Source: Paeniglutamicibacter gangotriensis Lz1y (GTDB taxonomy: Bacteria; Actinomycetota; Actinomycetes; Actinomycetales; Micrococcaceae). From it: a DNA stretch of 64,000 nucleotides. Below, piece by piece: positions 34,154 to 43,389 of this stretch. Numbering within the stretch: position 1 is the first letter of the stretch; each line of letters opens with the position of its first letter. Location: the NCBI RefSeq assembly GCF_000348945.1, contig NZ_AOCK01000011.1, positions 62,001 through 126,000 of the forward strand, given 5' to 3'. The notes under the pieces were generated by a model. It was not told the origin of the DNA. It saw only the letters and a list, made by a program, of their open reading frames with translations, and did no database searches. The position numbers and the translations under genes were made by a program.

Positions 34154-34801
34154 ATGAAGACTCCAACCGAAAAGAGCACCAAAACCCGCCAGTTACTGCT
34201 CGACACGGCCCTCGAGCTCTTCGCCACGAGGGGCTTCGCCGGGACCACCATGCGCGTCATTGCCGAGGAATCCGGGCTTTCCTTGGGGAACGCCTACTAT
34301 TATTTCGAGTCCAAGGACGCGATCGTCCACGAACTTTTCCGTGACCTGCTCGAGAAGCACCGCGCGGCCACCTGGCCCCTATTGGTCCAGGGAAACAACC
34401 TTGAGACAAACCTGCGCGTGGCACTCGACAAAACCCTGGAAACGATGGCTCCGTTCCACGAGTTCGGACCTGCGTTTATCCGAACAGCCTTTGCCGGGGC
34501 GCACAGCGATCTCAGCGATGTACACCGCGCTCTCGAATTCGGATTGTGGCGTCAGGTGGTTGCCACGAGCAGACCACTGCCGCCACTGGCCATCCGTAAC
34601 GACCTTCCCAAACTGCTGTGGTTGATCCAGCGCGGCGTCTTCCTATTCTGGGCCTACGATTCCTCCCCTGGAGCAGCGCGCAGCCACCGGCTCATCAAGA
34701 ACGTCGCACCTGTGACGGCGCGCCTGGTGGTGCTCTCACGCATGCCCGTGGTCCGAAGCATCCTTGATGATGTCCTGTCCTTGGTCCGCAACGCCGCCTG
34801 A
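34154..34801 (+). CDS. TetR-family transcriptional regulator
   Basis: The 215-residue regulator has an N-terminal helix-turn-helix (TRQLLLDTALELFATRG, TTMRVIAEESGLSLGNAYYY) and a helical ligand-binding domain of unknown specificity. AGAAGGA lies seven bases before ATG 34154; the frame upstream crosses the operator and is not coding. The perfect palindrome in its promoter indicates autorepression. The divergent neighbour is the queuosine-precursor transporter gene and the downstream neighbours are unrelated, so other targets are probably elsewhere. Confidence 0.88.
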   Translation: MKTPTEKSTKTRQLLLDTALELFATRGFAGTTMRVIAEESGLSLGNAYYYFESKDAIVHELFRDLLEKHRAATWPLLVQGNNLETNLRVALDKTLETMAPFHEFGPAFIRTAFAGAHSDLSDVHRALEFGLWRQVVATSRPLPPLAIRNDLPKLLWLIQRGVFLFWAYDSSPGAARSHRLIKNVAPVTARLVVLSRMPVVRSILDDVLSLVRNAA

Positions 34802-34973
34802 CTGCTCGCCCTCAGCGCCCCGGCCCATCCGGTCCAGGGATCACCCGCCGCGGGCGTAGAGTCGATGATGAAGCCTTCGCGGCAGAGGACACCAGCACCT
34901 GGCCCTGTAACGGCAGGTGTGCCCCGCGTGTCCGCATCGTTTTCGTTGCCCTTCCAGGAACAGGAGCCGCCAC

Positions 34974-35630
34974 ATGCCATCCGAGTCCACAGCACTTCCC
35001 CGCTGGGTCTACGACTTCGCCCTGCTGCGTGATCGCACGGTGAACCGCGAGGAATCGAATCAGCTTCACAGTATCGCCGGCGACGGAAGCGACTACGAAG
35101 TTGCCTGCCGCTGGCCCGCAGCCAGCCACCTCGCAGCGCTCCTGGGCGACCCTGACCTGACCAGCCACCGGGGAACATCCCGAATAACGTTCCTGGGTGC
35201 ACCTGACGCCGCGGTCGCCACCGAATTAGTGGCGAAGGGCTGGCAAGAGACCGAATCCCAGGTGCTGTTGGCCGCGATGGCCGGCGATGTGGAGCAATTG
35301 GTCTCCCTGCCGGAGACCTCGACACTCTTCGAAGCCCCCATGGACGATTATGACGTCGTTGAAGTCACCGACTTCGATGCGCCGGCCGGACGCGGACGGA
35401 TCCGTTTTTCCGACACCTTTGCCTTGCTCGCGGACCCGAGCATCTTGGTCGATTCTCACGTCGAGGTGTTCCGCACCGCAATCGTGGCCAACCTTGCCGC
35501 AGCAGCCGCACGCCAGGGCCTACCGCTGCTCTTCATGGTCACCGACGCCGATCCCACCACCGGAACCCACGCCAAACGCGCACCCGGCTGGTCAAACGCA
35601 ACCCGGCTGACCACCTTCACTAGGGCCTGA
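34974..35630 (+). CDS. Hypothetical protein, possibly an acetyltransferase-like fold
   Basis: The 218-residue soluble protein begins MPSESTALPRWVYDFALLRD, with AGGAG eight bases upstream. It has alternating strand/helix segments and a region (VEVFRTAIVANLAAAAARQG then PLLFMVTDAD) that resembles the cofactor-binding helix of GNAT acetyltransferases, but without a clear acetyl-CoA loop. I cannot assign a function. It lies 90 bp before pdxK in the same direction. Confidence 0.6.
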   Translation: MPSESTALPRWVYDFALLRDRTVNREESNQLHSIAGDGSDYEVACRWPAASHLAALLGDPDLTSHRGTSRITFLGAPDAAVATELVAKGWQETESQVLLAAMAGDVEQLVSLPETSTLFEAPMDDYDVVEVTDFDAPAGRGRIRFSDTFALLADPSILVDSHVEVFRTAIVANLAAAAARQGLPLLFMVTDADPTTGTHAKRAPGWSNATRLTTFTRA

Positions 35631-35720
35631 ACGCCTAGCGGCACCCTGCTCTGGGGCCGCGGCGCCGGCGGTTCCCGGCGGCCGGACGCTCGCGGGTGAA
35701 AACCGTCCTAAAATGGAATC

Positions 35721-36545
35721 ATGACTTCTGCCACCACCGGGACCCGTCCCGCCATCACCCTGACCATTGCCGGCTCCGAAGCAACCGGAGGTGCCGGCGC
35801 CCAGGCCGACCTGAAGACTTTCCAGGAACTGGGCACCTATGGCGTGGTCGCTCTGACCTGCATTGTGTCCTTCAACCCGAAGGACAACTGGAACCACCGC
35901 TTCGTTCCGGTCGAACCACAGGTCATCACCGACCAGCTCGAGGCCATCCAGACCTGCTACGCCGCTGACCTCAAGACCGTCAAGCTTGGCATGATGGGCT
36001 CTCCGACCACTATCAATACCGTGGCAGCCGCGCTGGGGAACCAAGAGTGGGAGAACATCGTCCTGGACCCGGTGTTGATCTGCAAGGGCCAGGAACCGGG
36101 CCATGCTCTGGACACCGACGAGGCCCTCAAGTCCACTCTGCTGCCGCTGGCCACCTTTGTGACGCCCAACCACTTCGAAGCTGAATCGCTGTCAGGGATC
36201 ACGATCAACAACGTCGAGGATCTGGCCGAGGCCGCCAAGAAAATCCATGCCCTCTCCGGTGCCGCCGTTTTGGCCAAGGGTGGGGTCCGTCTGGCCGGCG
36301 ACGAAGCGGTAGACGTGTTCTACGACGGCGAGGTCCTCGAGGTGCTTTCCGCACCCAAGGTCGGCGAGGTCGCGGTGTCGGGTGCCGGATGTTCGTTGGC
36401 GGCCGCCGTCACCGCGGAGCTGGCCAAGGGCGAAACCCCGCTCCAGGCCGCACGCAATGCCAAAGCGTTTGTCACCGCGGGCATCAAGAACCGGGTAGCT
36501 TCCGCAGCACCGTTCGATGCCCTGTGGCAGGGCGGGGCTCGCTAG
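35721..36545 (+). CDS. pdxK: Pyridoxine/pyridoxal kinase of the ThiD-like (Bacillus PdxK) type
   Basis: The 274-residue ribokinase-fold enzyme phosphorylates vitamin B6 vitamers, and possibly HMP. It has LTIAGSEATGGAGAQADLKT, the DNWNHRFVPV insertion and IVLDPVLICKG seen in Bacillus subtilis PdxK, TPNHFEAESLSG, and the anion-hole/catalytic SGAGCSLAAAVTAELAKG with the catalytic residue replaced by Cys as in that subgroup. TAAAAT ends six bases before the ATG, which suggests a leaderless mRNA. A strong terminator follows. Confidence 0.87.
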   Translation: MTSATTGTRPAITLTIAGSEATGGAGAQADLKTFQELGTYGVVALTCIVSFNPKDNWNHRFVPVEPQVITDQLEAIQTCYAADLKTVKLGMMGSPTTINTVAAALGNQEWENIVLDPVLICKGQEPGHALDTDEALKSTLLPLATFVTPNHFEAESLSGITINNVEDLAEAAKKIHALSGAAVLAKGGVRLAGDEAVDVFYDGEVLEVLSAPKVGEVAVSGAGCSLAAAVTAELAKGETPLQAARNAKAFVTAGIKNRVASAAPFDALWQGGAR

Positions 36546-36573
36546 TGCGAACCATCCACTGCTGAAGAGAAAA

Positions 36574-36605
36574 CGCTGGCCCCGATTCCGGGGCCAGCGT
36601 TTTTT
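36574..36605 (+). terminator. Rho-independent terminator of pdxK
   Basis: A perfect 11-bp stem CGCTGGCCCCG/CGGGGCCAGCG with a four-base loop is followed by six T, 28 bases after the pdxK stop. Confidence 0.95.
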
Positions 36606-36897
36606 GCGTCTCCCCCAAGGAAACGCGTGTCACCACGGGCGGCGGGCCTCCGGTTCATGTAGGACCGGTGTCCTTGCCCGATACCGATCCTCAGCCCCGC
36701 AGGGCCTGGCACCCGTGGTGTGCGGTGGCACTTTCCCCCCAAGGGAGCGCCACCGACTTCACTGAAGGGTATCGACACGCTCCGACATTTTGCTTCGGAG
36801 CGATGAATTCCTCAAGAATCCGCATGCTGTCCGCTCATTTGCCGTCCCGGCCGCCGTGCCGCGCGATGTTATTTTCCAAAAGATATCAAACAACCCC
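36606..36897. other. Intergenic stretch before the subtilase promoter
   Basis: About 290 bases without a supported gene. The short frames show no conserved features. The last 100 bases are AT-richer and lead into the promoter at 36898. Confidence 0.5.
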
Positions 36898-36925
36898 TTG
36901 ATATGTGCTCCTGCTCACATAGTAT
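36898..36925 (+). promoter_or_regulatory. Promoter of the subtilase gene with an embedded CRP/GlxR-like site
   Basis: TTGATA (36898-36903) and TAGTAT (36920-36925) are spaced by 16 bp, a strong vegetative promoter. The spacer holds TGTGCTCCTGCTCACA (36904-36919), matching TGTGA-N6-TCACA at nine of ten positions, inside a TATGTG-8-CACATA inverted repeat. A CRP/GlxR-type protein bound here would occlude polymerase. Confidence 0.65.
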
Positions 36926-37000
36926 GTGGCGTGGGGCGGTTGCCACCACATGATCACGGCTCACCGTTCCGCATTACTCCCACCGGATTCAAGGAGAACC

Positions 37001-40000
37001 ATGTCCAACCCGCGTCGTCACAGACTTGCGCGCACGATCCTGGCATCGGCCACGGGGCTTGCCCTGGCCGTGACCATGTCCGTTCCTTCTCTTGCTGCCC
37101 CACCAACCATCGACCCCTCCCCGGGTGGTGAGGCGCCATCCCTGGGCGGCCTCGCACCCAAGGCGTTGAAGAACCTGAAGGTCTCGGGCCCCCTGGCCCA
37201 AGCCAAGGGCGACGTTTCGGTCTACGTCCAGTTCGAAGGCGAAGGCGCCTTCGCTGCCACCCAGCCCGAGAGCGCAGCATCTCCGCGCGGCAAGTCCGTG
37301 AAGAACCCCAACAAGGTCAAGCAGATCCGCTCGGATATCAAGGCCAAGGGCAAGTCCGCGGCCAAGGCCGCCAAGGCAGATGTCATCTACACGACCACCA
37401 ACTCGCTTCCCGGTGTGGCCCTCCGCGGAGACGCCGACGCACTGCGCGCACTGGCTTCCCGCCCCGACGTCAAGAAAATCACCGCGATCGTCCCTAAATC
37501 CCCTGAAAACAAGGGTTCAGTCCTCGACACCCGTGCCTTGAGCGCTTGGAACACCCTGAGCGAAACCGGCGACGGAATCACCATTGCGGTGCTGGACACC
37601 GGCATCGACTACACGCACGCAGGATTCGGTGGCCCAGGAACCGTTGAGGCCTACAAGACCGCGCAGGATTCCAAGGACCTGCCGTCCCAGGACTCGGGAC
37701 TCTATGACCCGGAGAAGTTCATTGGTGGCTGGGATCTGGTGGGCGACGACTACAACGCCAACCCGACCGACCCGACCTACCAGCCGATTCCCAAGCCGGA
37801 CTCCAACCCGCTTGATTGCGCCTCGGCCGGGCACGGTACCCACGTTTCGGGCTCCGCCGCCGGATTCGGTGTGAACGAGGATGGCACCACCTTCACCGGT
37901 GACTACACCAAGCTCACCGCCGACACCGTCGGTTCCATGCTCATCGGTCCGGGCTCCGCCCCGGAGGCCTCGCTGGTCGGCATCCGCGTCTTTGGCTGCG
38001 AGGGTTCATCCTCCGTGGTCGGGCAGGCACTTGACTATGTGCTGGACCCCAACAACGACGGCAACTTCGATGACCGCGCCCAGATTGTGAACATGTCCCT
38101 GGGCTCGGACCACTCCCCGGTCGAAGACCCGGAGAACGACATCGTTGATGCCCTGACCAAGCTGGGCATCCTCTCCGTGGTGGCCTCCGGCAACGCCGGG
38201 GACGTCACCGACGTCGGCGGTTCACCGGGCAACGCTCGCTCCTCGCTGACCGTGGCCAACTCCGTGGGCTCCAAGGTCACCCTCGATGGCATCAAGGTCA
38301 ACGCCCCGGCAGAGTCCGAAGGTGTCGCTGCCGGCCAGTACTCGGCCAACTTCAACTACACCGCCGCCGACCCCGCCATTCTCAGCGGGGACGTGGTCAT
38401 GGCGCCGGCCGATAACGCGTTCGGTTGCGACGCCTTCGACGCCGGTTCGCTGGACGGCAAGTGGGTCTGGCTGCAGTGGAGCGAGAACCTCGAGTTCCCT
38501 TGTGGCTCGGGCGCCCGCTTCAATAATGCCGAGGCAGGTGGGGCCGCAGGTGTCATCCTCGACTCCGAGGTCGCAGTCTTCGAGGCCGGCATCGCCGGCA
38601 ACGCAAACATCCCCGGGGCACAGTTCACCAAGGCTTTCTCCGATAAGTTGCGCTCCGCAGCTGAGGCAGGCACCTTGAACGTCACCCTGGATCCGGCCCT
38701 GGTCGGGACGGCCTCGGCCGAGTCGGGACTCGGCGACACGCTGAATTCCTCATCCTCACGCGGTGTTCACGGCTCCGAGGGCATCGTCAAGCCAGACGTC
38801 GCAGCACCCGGAACCCTGATCGGTTCGGTTGGCGTGGGCACGGGCAACGGCCCGGCCGTCATGTCCGGTACCTCCATGGCCACCCCGCACACCGCCGGCA
38901 TCGCCGCCCTGGTGGCAGGCAGTGGCGACTACACGGCCCTGCAGGTCAAGTCGCTGGTGATGAACACCGCCACGGTCGACATCCTGGCGGCCAACGGCAA
39001 GGCCTACGGCCCGGCACGTGTCGGCTCCGGACGTGTCATTGCCGATGCGGCCATCAATTCACCCGCCTACGCCTACGCCACCCAGGACCCCTCACTGGTC
39101 TCCGTGGTCTTCGGCGTCATCGAGCTCGACAAGAAGAAGTACAAGGACACCAAGTCCATCACCGTGGTCAACCAGTCCGACAAGACTCAGACCTACAACG
39201 TGAAGTACCTCCCGTCCACCGAAATCCCCGGGGCGAGCTACTCCCTGGGCACAAAGAAGGTCACGCTCAAGGCCGGTGCCAGCACCAAGGTCAACGTCAC
39301 CCTCAACATCGACGCGCGCAAATACGCTAAGACCCTCGATCCGACCATGGACCGTGCGCAGCAAGGCCTGCCACGCGCCTGGGCCGCCGATGTCTCGGGC
39401 CGTGTGGAACTGACCAGCTCCACCGCTCCGACCCTGCGCGTTCCCGTCCATGCGGCTCCGAAGCTCGTGTCCGACATGGGTGCCAAGAAGATCAAGATCG
39501 ACAAGGGTGCCACGACCGGCAACGTCGAGCTGAAGGGTGATGACATCCGGGCCGGTTCCGGGGACACCCAGGTTCTCTCGCTGGTATCCGCGTTCCAGTA
39601 CGGAACCTCGTCGGGTGCCCTGCCTAAGTCCGCCGACCAGATTCCCGGGGCTCGCTCCATGGACCTGAAGCATGTCGGCGCGGCTTCCACCGCACCCACC
39701 ACAGGAGTTGCCGACGGACTGTTGAACTTCGGCGTCAGCACCTGGGGGAACTGGGCCCACTTGGCCGGTGGAACCGAGGTCAACATCGAAATCGACACCA
39801 CCGGTGACGGGGTGGCCGACTTCGTGACCTTCAACAGCAACTTCGATGAGTTGGATGCTGATTTGGCGGCAACCTTCGATCTGCGCACCGGGGAACAAGT
39901 TGATCTGCAGTTCCTCAACGGAGTGGGCGGAGATATCGATTCCAATACCTTCGACACCAATGTGGCGACCTTCCCGGTCTCATTGGCGGCTCTGGGACTG

Positions 40001-40312
40001 AAGGATTCCAGCGACCCGATCTCCTACAAGGTCAGCACCTACTCGCAGTACAACACCGATGAGACCGGTGCTAATGTTCCGGTGGATTCGACCGATTGGG
40101 TCAAGTTCAACGCTGTCACCCCGGAGCTGTCCTTCGCGGGCGCCGGCACGGTGTTTGCCGATCTGAACAAGAGCACGCTGACGGCCTCTGTTGCTTCGCA
40201 GGATACCAAGGTCAAGGCCTTGTTCCTGCACCTGCACAACTCCTCGGGCGACCGCGCCCAGGTAGTGGACGTGAAGCTGCACCAGGGCAAGGGTGGAAAG
40301 CACCACGGCTAA
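37001..40312 (+). CDS. Secreted S8 family serine peptidase (subtilase)
   Basis: An 1103-residue secreted protease. A Sec signal peptide (basic RRHRLAR, hydrophobic core, cleavage near PSLA-AP) is followed by an inhibitor-like propeptide (to about 165) and the catalytic domain with Asp197 in VLDTGIDYTH, His280 in GHGTHVSG and Ser625 in SGTSMATPH. A PA-type domain is inserted at about 440-560 (GGAAGVILDSEVAVFEAGIA). The C-terminal 400 residues form beta-rich modules; no LPXTG anchor is present, so it is probably released. AAGGAG lies just upstream of ATG 37001. It probably degrades external protein for nutrition. The gene is monocistronic. Confidence 0.93.
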   Translation: MSNPRRHRLARTILASATGLALAVTMSVPSLAAPPTIDPSPGGEAPSLGGLAPKALKNLKVSGPLAQAKGDVSVYVQFEGEGAFAATQPESAASPRGKSVKNPNKVKQIRSDIKAKGKSAAKAAKADVIYTTTNSLPGVALRGDADALRALASRPDVKKITAIVPKSPENKGSVLDTRALSAWNTLSETGDGITIAVLDTGIDYTHAGFGGPGTVEAYKTAQDSKDLPSQDSGLYDPEKFIGGWDLVGDDYNANPTDPTYQPIPKPDSNPLDCASAGHGTHVSGSAAGFGVNEDGTTFTGDYTKLTADTVGSMLIGPGSAPEASLVGIRVFGCEGSSSVVGQALDYVLDPNNDGNFDDRAQIVNMSLGSDHSPVEDPENDIVDALTKLGILSVVASGNAGDVTDVGGSPGNARSSLTVANSVGSKVTLDGIKVNAPAESEGVAAGQYSANFNYTAADPAILSGDVVMAPADNAFGCDAFDAGSLDGKWVWLQWSENLEFPCGSGARFNNAEAGGAAGVILDSEVAVFEAGIAGNANIPGAQFTKAFSDKLRSAAEAGTLNVTLDPALVGTASAESGLGDTLNSSSSRGVHGSEGIVKPDVAAPGTLIGSVGVGTGNGPAVMSGTSMATPHTAGIAALVAGSGDYTALQVKSLVMNTATVDILAANGKAYGPARVGSGRVIADAAINSPAYAYATQDPSLVSVVFGVIELDKKKYKDTKSITVVNQSDKTQTYNVKYLPSTEIPGASYSLGTKKVTLKAGASTKVNVTLNIDARKYAKTLDPTMDRAQQGLPRAWAADVSGRVELTSSTAPTLRVPVHAAPKLVSDMGAKKIKIDKGATTGNVELKGDDIRAGSGDTQVLSLVSAFQYGTSSGALPKSADQIPGARSMDLKHVGAASTAPTTGVADGLLNFGVSTWGNWAHLAGGTEVNIEIDTTGDGVADFVTFNSNFDELDADLAATFDLRTGEQVDLQFLNGVGGDIDSNTFDTNVATFPVSLAALGLKDSSDPISYKVSTYSQYNTDETGANVPVDSTDWVKFNAVTPELSFAGAGTVFADLNKSTLTASVASQDTKVKALFLHLHNSSGDRAQVVDVKLHQGKGGKHHG

Positions 40313-40345
40313 AAGCGCACCTAGCTGGCGTTGATTGCCGGTAGC

Positions 40346-40404
40346 GGCGCGGCCCGGAGGACGACAAGGCACGGTTTGTCTTGTTTAGTCCTTCGGGCCG
40401 CGCC
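40346..40404 (+). terminator. Long hairpin after the subtilase gene
   Basis: A 17-bp stem (GGCGCGGCCCGGAGGAC paired with GTCCTTCGGGCCGCGCC, one G-U pair on the plus-strand RNA) encloses a 25-base loop containing ACAAG/CTTGT. It is 34 bases past the stop; only ATTTCC follows, so termination may be weak or Rho-assisted. Confidence 0.6.
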
Positions 40405-40523
40405 ATTTCCGTATCCGAGCCAAATAGTGGGGCACGCACGGGCACGCAGCACCTCAACATCGCGTATCTGCCAGGTGTTCTCCTAGCAGCTAACGCCTTG
40501 ACCTCACAGTTAAGCTGGGACCT

Positions 40524-41435
40524 ATGGACGATTCGTCGCTGGCCCAGGCACTCGAACGCGCGCTACCCTCGGGGTCGGCAGCGGCTTGTCGCGCCGGCTT
40601 CGGATCCGAGACCCGGATCTTCGGTTCTTCCGAACCGCAGCCGGTATTCAGCGTGACCAAGATGTTTGTTGCCGCAGGGGTCTTGCGGGCCGTTGATGCC
40701 GGGGCCTTGCGGCTTTCCGATTCGTTGGCCTCACGCTCGCCCGGCGCCCCGTCGGGTTGCTCGATCGCACAGGTTCTCACCCATACCGCCGGACTGGGCG
40801 ACTACAGCACCAACCCGGAGTACCTCACAGCGGTCCGCGAACATCCCTCCGATCCCTGGTCGCTGGACTCGATTGCCGCAGCAAGCCGCCAGGGCGAACC
40901 GGGGATCTTCGTGTATTCCAATACCGGGTATTGGTATCTGGGAGCGATGCTCGAGGAAGTCTCCGACATGGGGCTGGGCCAATACCTGCACCGCGAAGTC
41001 TTCGAACCGGCAGATATGGGTTCAACCCGCTATCCCGAGCTCGAAACCGCGCTGACCGCCTCGGGATATTCGACCCTGTGGGCCGGACCTGCCGGTGCCG
41101 CGTTCTCCACTCCCGAGGACCTGCTGTGTTTCGAGTCGCTGGTCACTGACACCGACCCGCCCTCTCCAGCGGCGGTATCCCCCGCCATGCGCCGTGCCTT
41201 CAGTCAATCCGTCCCGGTGGATGCGCCGGCGCCTTGGCGGGACCCTCGCTACGGCGCCGGGGTCATGATCGATACGAAGCTGCGGCTCTGGGGCCACGGA
41301 GGTTCAGGTCCCGGCCACCGCAGTGCGGTGTTCACTTCCTGGGACACCGGCGCCGCCGTCGCGGCCATCGTCCCCGAGGAGAGCGGATTCATCCCCGAAG
41401 AGGTCCTGGTCCCCTTACTCGGGCACTGGGAGTAG
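40524..41435 (+). CDS. Beta-lactamase-class-C-like serine hydrolase
   Basis: This 303-residue protein has the penicillin-recognising fold motifs: SVTK (SxxK, about 43-46), YSN (YxN, about 132-134) and HGG (about 258-260). Such proteins act as esterases, peptidases or DD-peptidases; the substrate is unknown. There is no signal peptide, which suggests a cytoplasmic hydrolase rather than a cell-wall enzyme. TAAGCT ends seven bases before ATG 40524, a leaderless arrangement. It converges on the GH3 gene, with 10 bp between the stops. Confidence 0.85.
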   Translation: MDDSSLAQALERALPSGSAAACRAGFGSETRIFGSSEPQPVFSVTKMFVAAGVLRAVDAGALRLSDSLASRSPGAPSGCSIAQVLTHTAGLGDYSTNPEYLTAVREHPSDPWSLDSIAAASRQGEPGIFVYSNTGYWYLGAMLEEVSDMGLGQYLHREVFEPADMGSTRYPELETALTASGYSTLWAGPAGAAFSTPEDLLCFESLVTDTDPPSPAAVSPAMRRAFSQSVPVDAPAPWRDPRYGAGVMIDTKLRLWGHGGSGPGHRSAVFTSWDTGAAVAAIVPEESGFIPEEVLVPLLGHWE

Positions 41436-41445
41436 GGCAGGAGAA

Positions 41446-42750
41446 TCAGAACTTCTTTTCCTTGACCTCCAAGACACGCAACGCCGCGTCGTTGATGGTT
41501 TCGGCGAATTCCGGGTCGCTTGTCGCTTTACTACGCAGGGCCTCGGCCATGCCAGGTACATCCACCGCGTCGACGCACAGCAGCATGGTGCCGCCGGCCT
41601 CGAAAAAGCGTTGCGCACGGGTGCCGCCGGCCCATGGGCCCAGCTGCGCGGCAGCGCACATGTCATCGGAGATGATGATTCCTTCGAATCCCAGGTCATC
41701 GCGAAGCATCGAACGCATGATAGTCGAGGAGAACGGGGCAATGTTCTTCGCGTCGATCTTCGAGTAGTAAGCGTTGGAAACCATCACCCAGTCGTTGCCT
41801 GCGGCAATGCCCTCGGCGAACGGCTTGAGGTAGGGATCGTTCCGGGTGGTTTTGGTGTCCGTGACGTTCTTGGCGGTGTCGGTGTTCTTCGTGACCCGCC
41901 CGAGGCCCGGGAAGTGTTTGATGACCGGGTCCACGCCGGCGGCCAGCATGCCCGCGGAGAAAGCCTGGGTCGCTGCGGAAACTGTTCCTGTGTCGTACCC
42001 GAATTCACGTTTCCAGTAGCCGATGGGCCCGTTCGAGGGTGCGAACGCAGCGGAGGGAACGGTATCGGCCACCGGTGCGAGGTTGACGTTGATTCCGGCC
42101 TTGGCCAACTCGTTGCCCCAGGTCGTGGCGCGATCACGCAGCGTTGCGGCGTCCCAACTGCCCTGGGTCAAGGCCGTTGGCAGGGTGGAGAACCCGCTTC
42201 CTTTCAGGACCTGGACATAACCACCTTCTTGGTCGGTGGCGACAAACGCTTCGACTTCCGTCTCCAGGGCCCCCGAAATGGTGGCCTCAACCCGTTTGAC
42301 CACCGCTGCCGTCCCCGCGGTCCCGGCGCTGCTTCTGCCCTTGAGGAAGACGTTTCCCAGCTCGTGGGAGGCAATCGTGGATCGGTCGGCCGCGGTGCTG
42401 CCGGTCGCCGGTATCCCGACCATCAGGACCTGCCCGATGCGCTCCTCCAGGGTCATGGACGCCAGGGTTTTTTCGGCGGTGCTTGGCTGGGCCGATGGTG
42501 TTGGTTGAGTTGCCGGCGTCCGGCTAGGCTTCTGGCTCTGCGTCGCCGATTGCGCGGGGGCAGAGGCTGGTGCGGAGCTGGCCGGCGGTACAGCCGTGGT
42601 GTTCGATGCGGCCGGTCCGCTGGTGGTGGCCGAGCTGCTTGGTGCTGCCGGCGGGGGTCCCGAGGTACATCCGGCCAGGATCATGGCGGGAAGCAACAGC
42701 AGCGGAAGGACCTTGTAGCGACCTGTCGTTTGTACGTGCGTGGTGTTCAT
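41446..42750 (-). CDS. GH3 family lipoprotein (NagZ/LpqI-like beta-N-acetylglucosaminidase)
   Basis: A 434-residue lipoprotein with signal peptide and lipobox LAGC (about 25-28), a 60-residue Ser/Pro/Ala linker and a GH3 catalytic domain. Key motifs are VATDQEGG, the substrate loop KHFPGLGRV followed by NTDT, and IISDDM with the nucleophile Asp. In NagZ enzymes the loop reads KHFPGHG; the KHFPGLG/NTDT form resembles mycobacterial LpqI, which cleaves muropeptide GlcNAc outside the membrane. It probably works in cell-wall turnover. AGAGG precedes ATG 42750. Confidence 0.88.
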   Translation of the reverse strand: MNTTHVQTTGRYKVLPLLLLPAMILAGCTSGPPPAAPSSSATTSGPAASNTTAVPPASSAPASAPAQSATQSQKPSRTPATQPTPSAQPSTAEKTLASMTLEERIGQVLMVGIPATGSTAADRSTIASHELGNVFLKGRSSAGTAGTAAVVKRVEATISGALETEVEAFVATDQEGGYVQVLKGSGFSTLPTALTQGSWDAATLRDRATTWGNELAKAGINVNLAPVADTVPSAAFAPSNGPIGYWKREFGYDTGTVSAATQAFSAGMLAAGVDPVIKHFPGLGRVTKNTDTAKNVTDTKTTRNDPYLKPFAEGIAAGNDWVMVSNAYYSKIDAKNIAPFSSTIMRSMLRDDLGFEGIIISDDMCAAAQLGPWAGGTRAQRFFEAGGTMLLCVDAVDVPGMAEALRSKATSDPEFAETINDAALRVLEVKEKKF

Positions 42751-42939
42751 GATGCCCAGCCTCTTTTCTCAACCCCCTTCAAGCGTGCCAGAGAACCGCG
42801 CCGCGAGAAGCCATTGGAGCGTGAATGGTCATGTTGCTTTGGCTGCCGTCCATGTCCGGCCGACTTTTCTTGCCGGTGCCGGAACGTGTCGGCGGGCGAG
42901 CCTATGCTGGGCACATCACCATTCAAGGAGGTATCTGCC

Positions 42940-43389
42940 ATGTGGCCGGATGGTTTTCAGTATTCCGAGGCTTCCACGGCATCCACATTGATGTGTGCTC
43001 CGGGTTTTCCTGCTGCCGAAGAACCGTGGGAGACCGCGGCGGTTCCCGATGTCTGGACTATGCCTTCGCGGGGCATGGAGTGGTGCGATTGCGGGCAGCA
43101 CCACGAGCTGGACCGTGACATCGTCCTGGGATTCGCCCGGGATCTGGTGGACGATCAGGCATGGATGACCCACGATGAAGTCATCGACACTGCTATGGAT
43201 CTCTGGAAATATATTTCTGTGTGCAGGTTTTTTCTGCTGGCCATCGGGCGCTCGGCGAGTGTCGTTAACGGCGGGCCGGCCCCGCGCTACGGTTTTGAAC
43301 GCGGTATGGAAATCGTGGCCTACTTTTCCAAGACCTGGCAAGGATGCCCGGAGGAAATCTGCGACCCGACCACCGACGGCAGGGACTAG
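42940..43389 (+). CDS. Small hypothetical protein with a CxCxxHH segment
   Basis: The 149-residue protein starts [12 protein letters not shown], preceded by AAGGAGG at ideal spacing. It contains [16 protein letters not shown], whose two Cys and two His could bind metal, and further cysteines at SVCRFFLL and [12 protein letters not shown]. No signal peptide, membrane segment or known family is recognised. The frame stays open far upstream, but that is the antisense of the GH3 gene and is not coding. Its stop codon overlaps that of umuC on the other strand. Confidence 0.7.
   Translation: MWPDGFQYSEASTASTLMCAPGFPAAEEPWETAAVPDVWTMPSRGMEWCDCGQHHELDRDIVLGFARDLVDDQAWMTHDEVIDTAMDLWKYISVCRFFLLAIGRSASVVNGGPAPRYGFERGMEIVAYFSKTWQGCPEEICDPTTDGRD

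Noticed and set aside
41323-43389. Very long open frame (688 codons) on the plus strand
   Set aside because: It is the antisense of the GH3 lipoprotein gene for most of its length. Only the last 149 codons, from the ATG with AAGGAGG at 42940, look like a gene.
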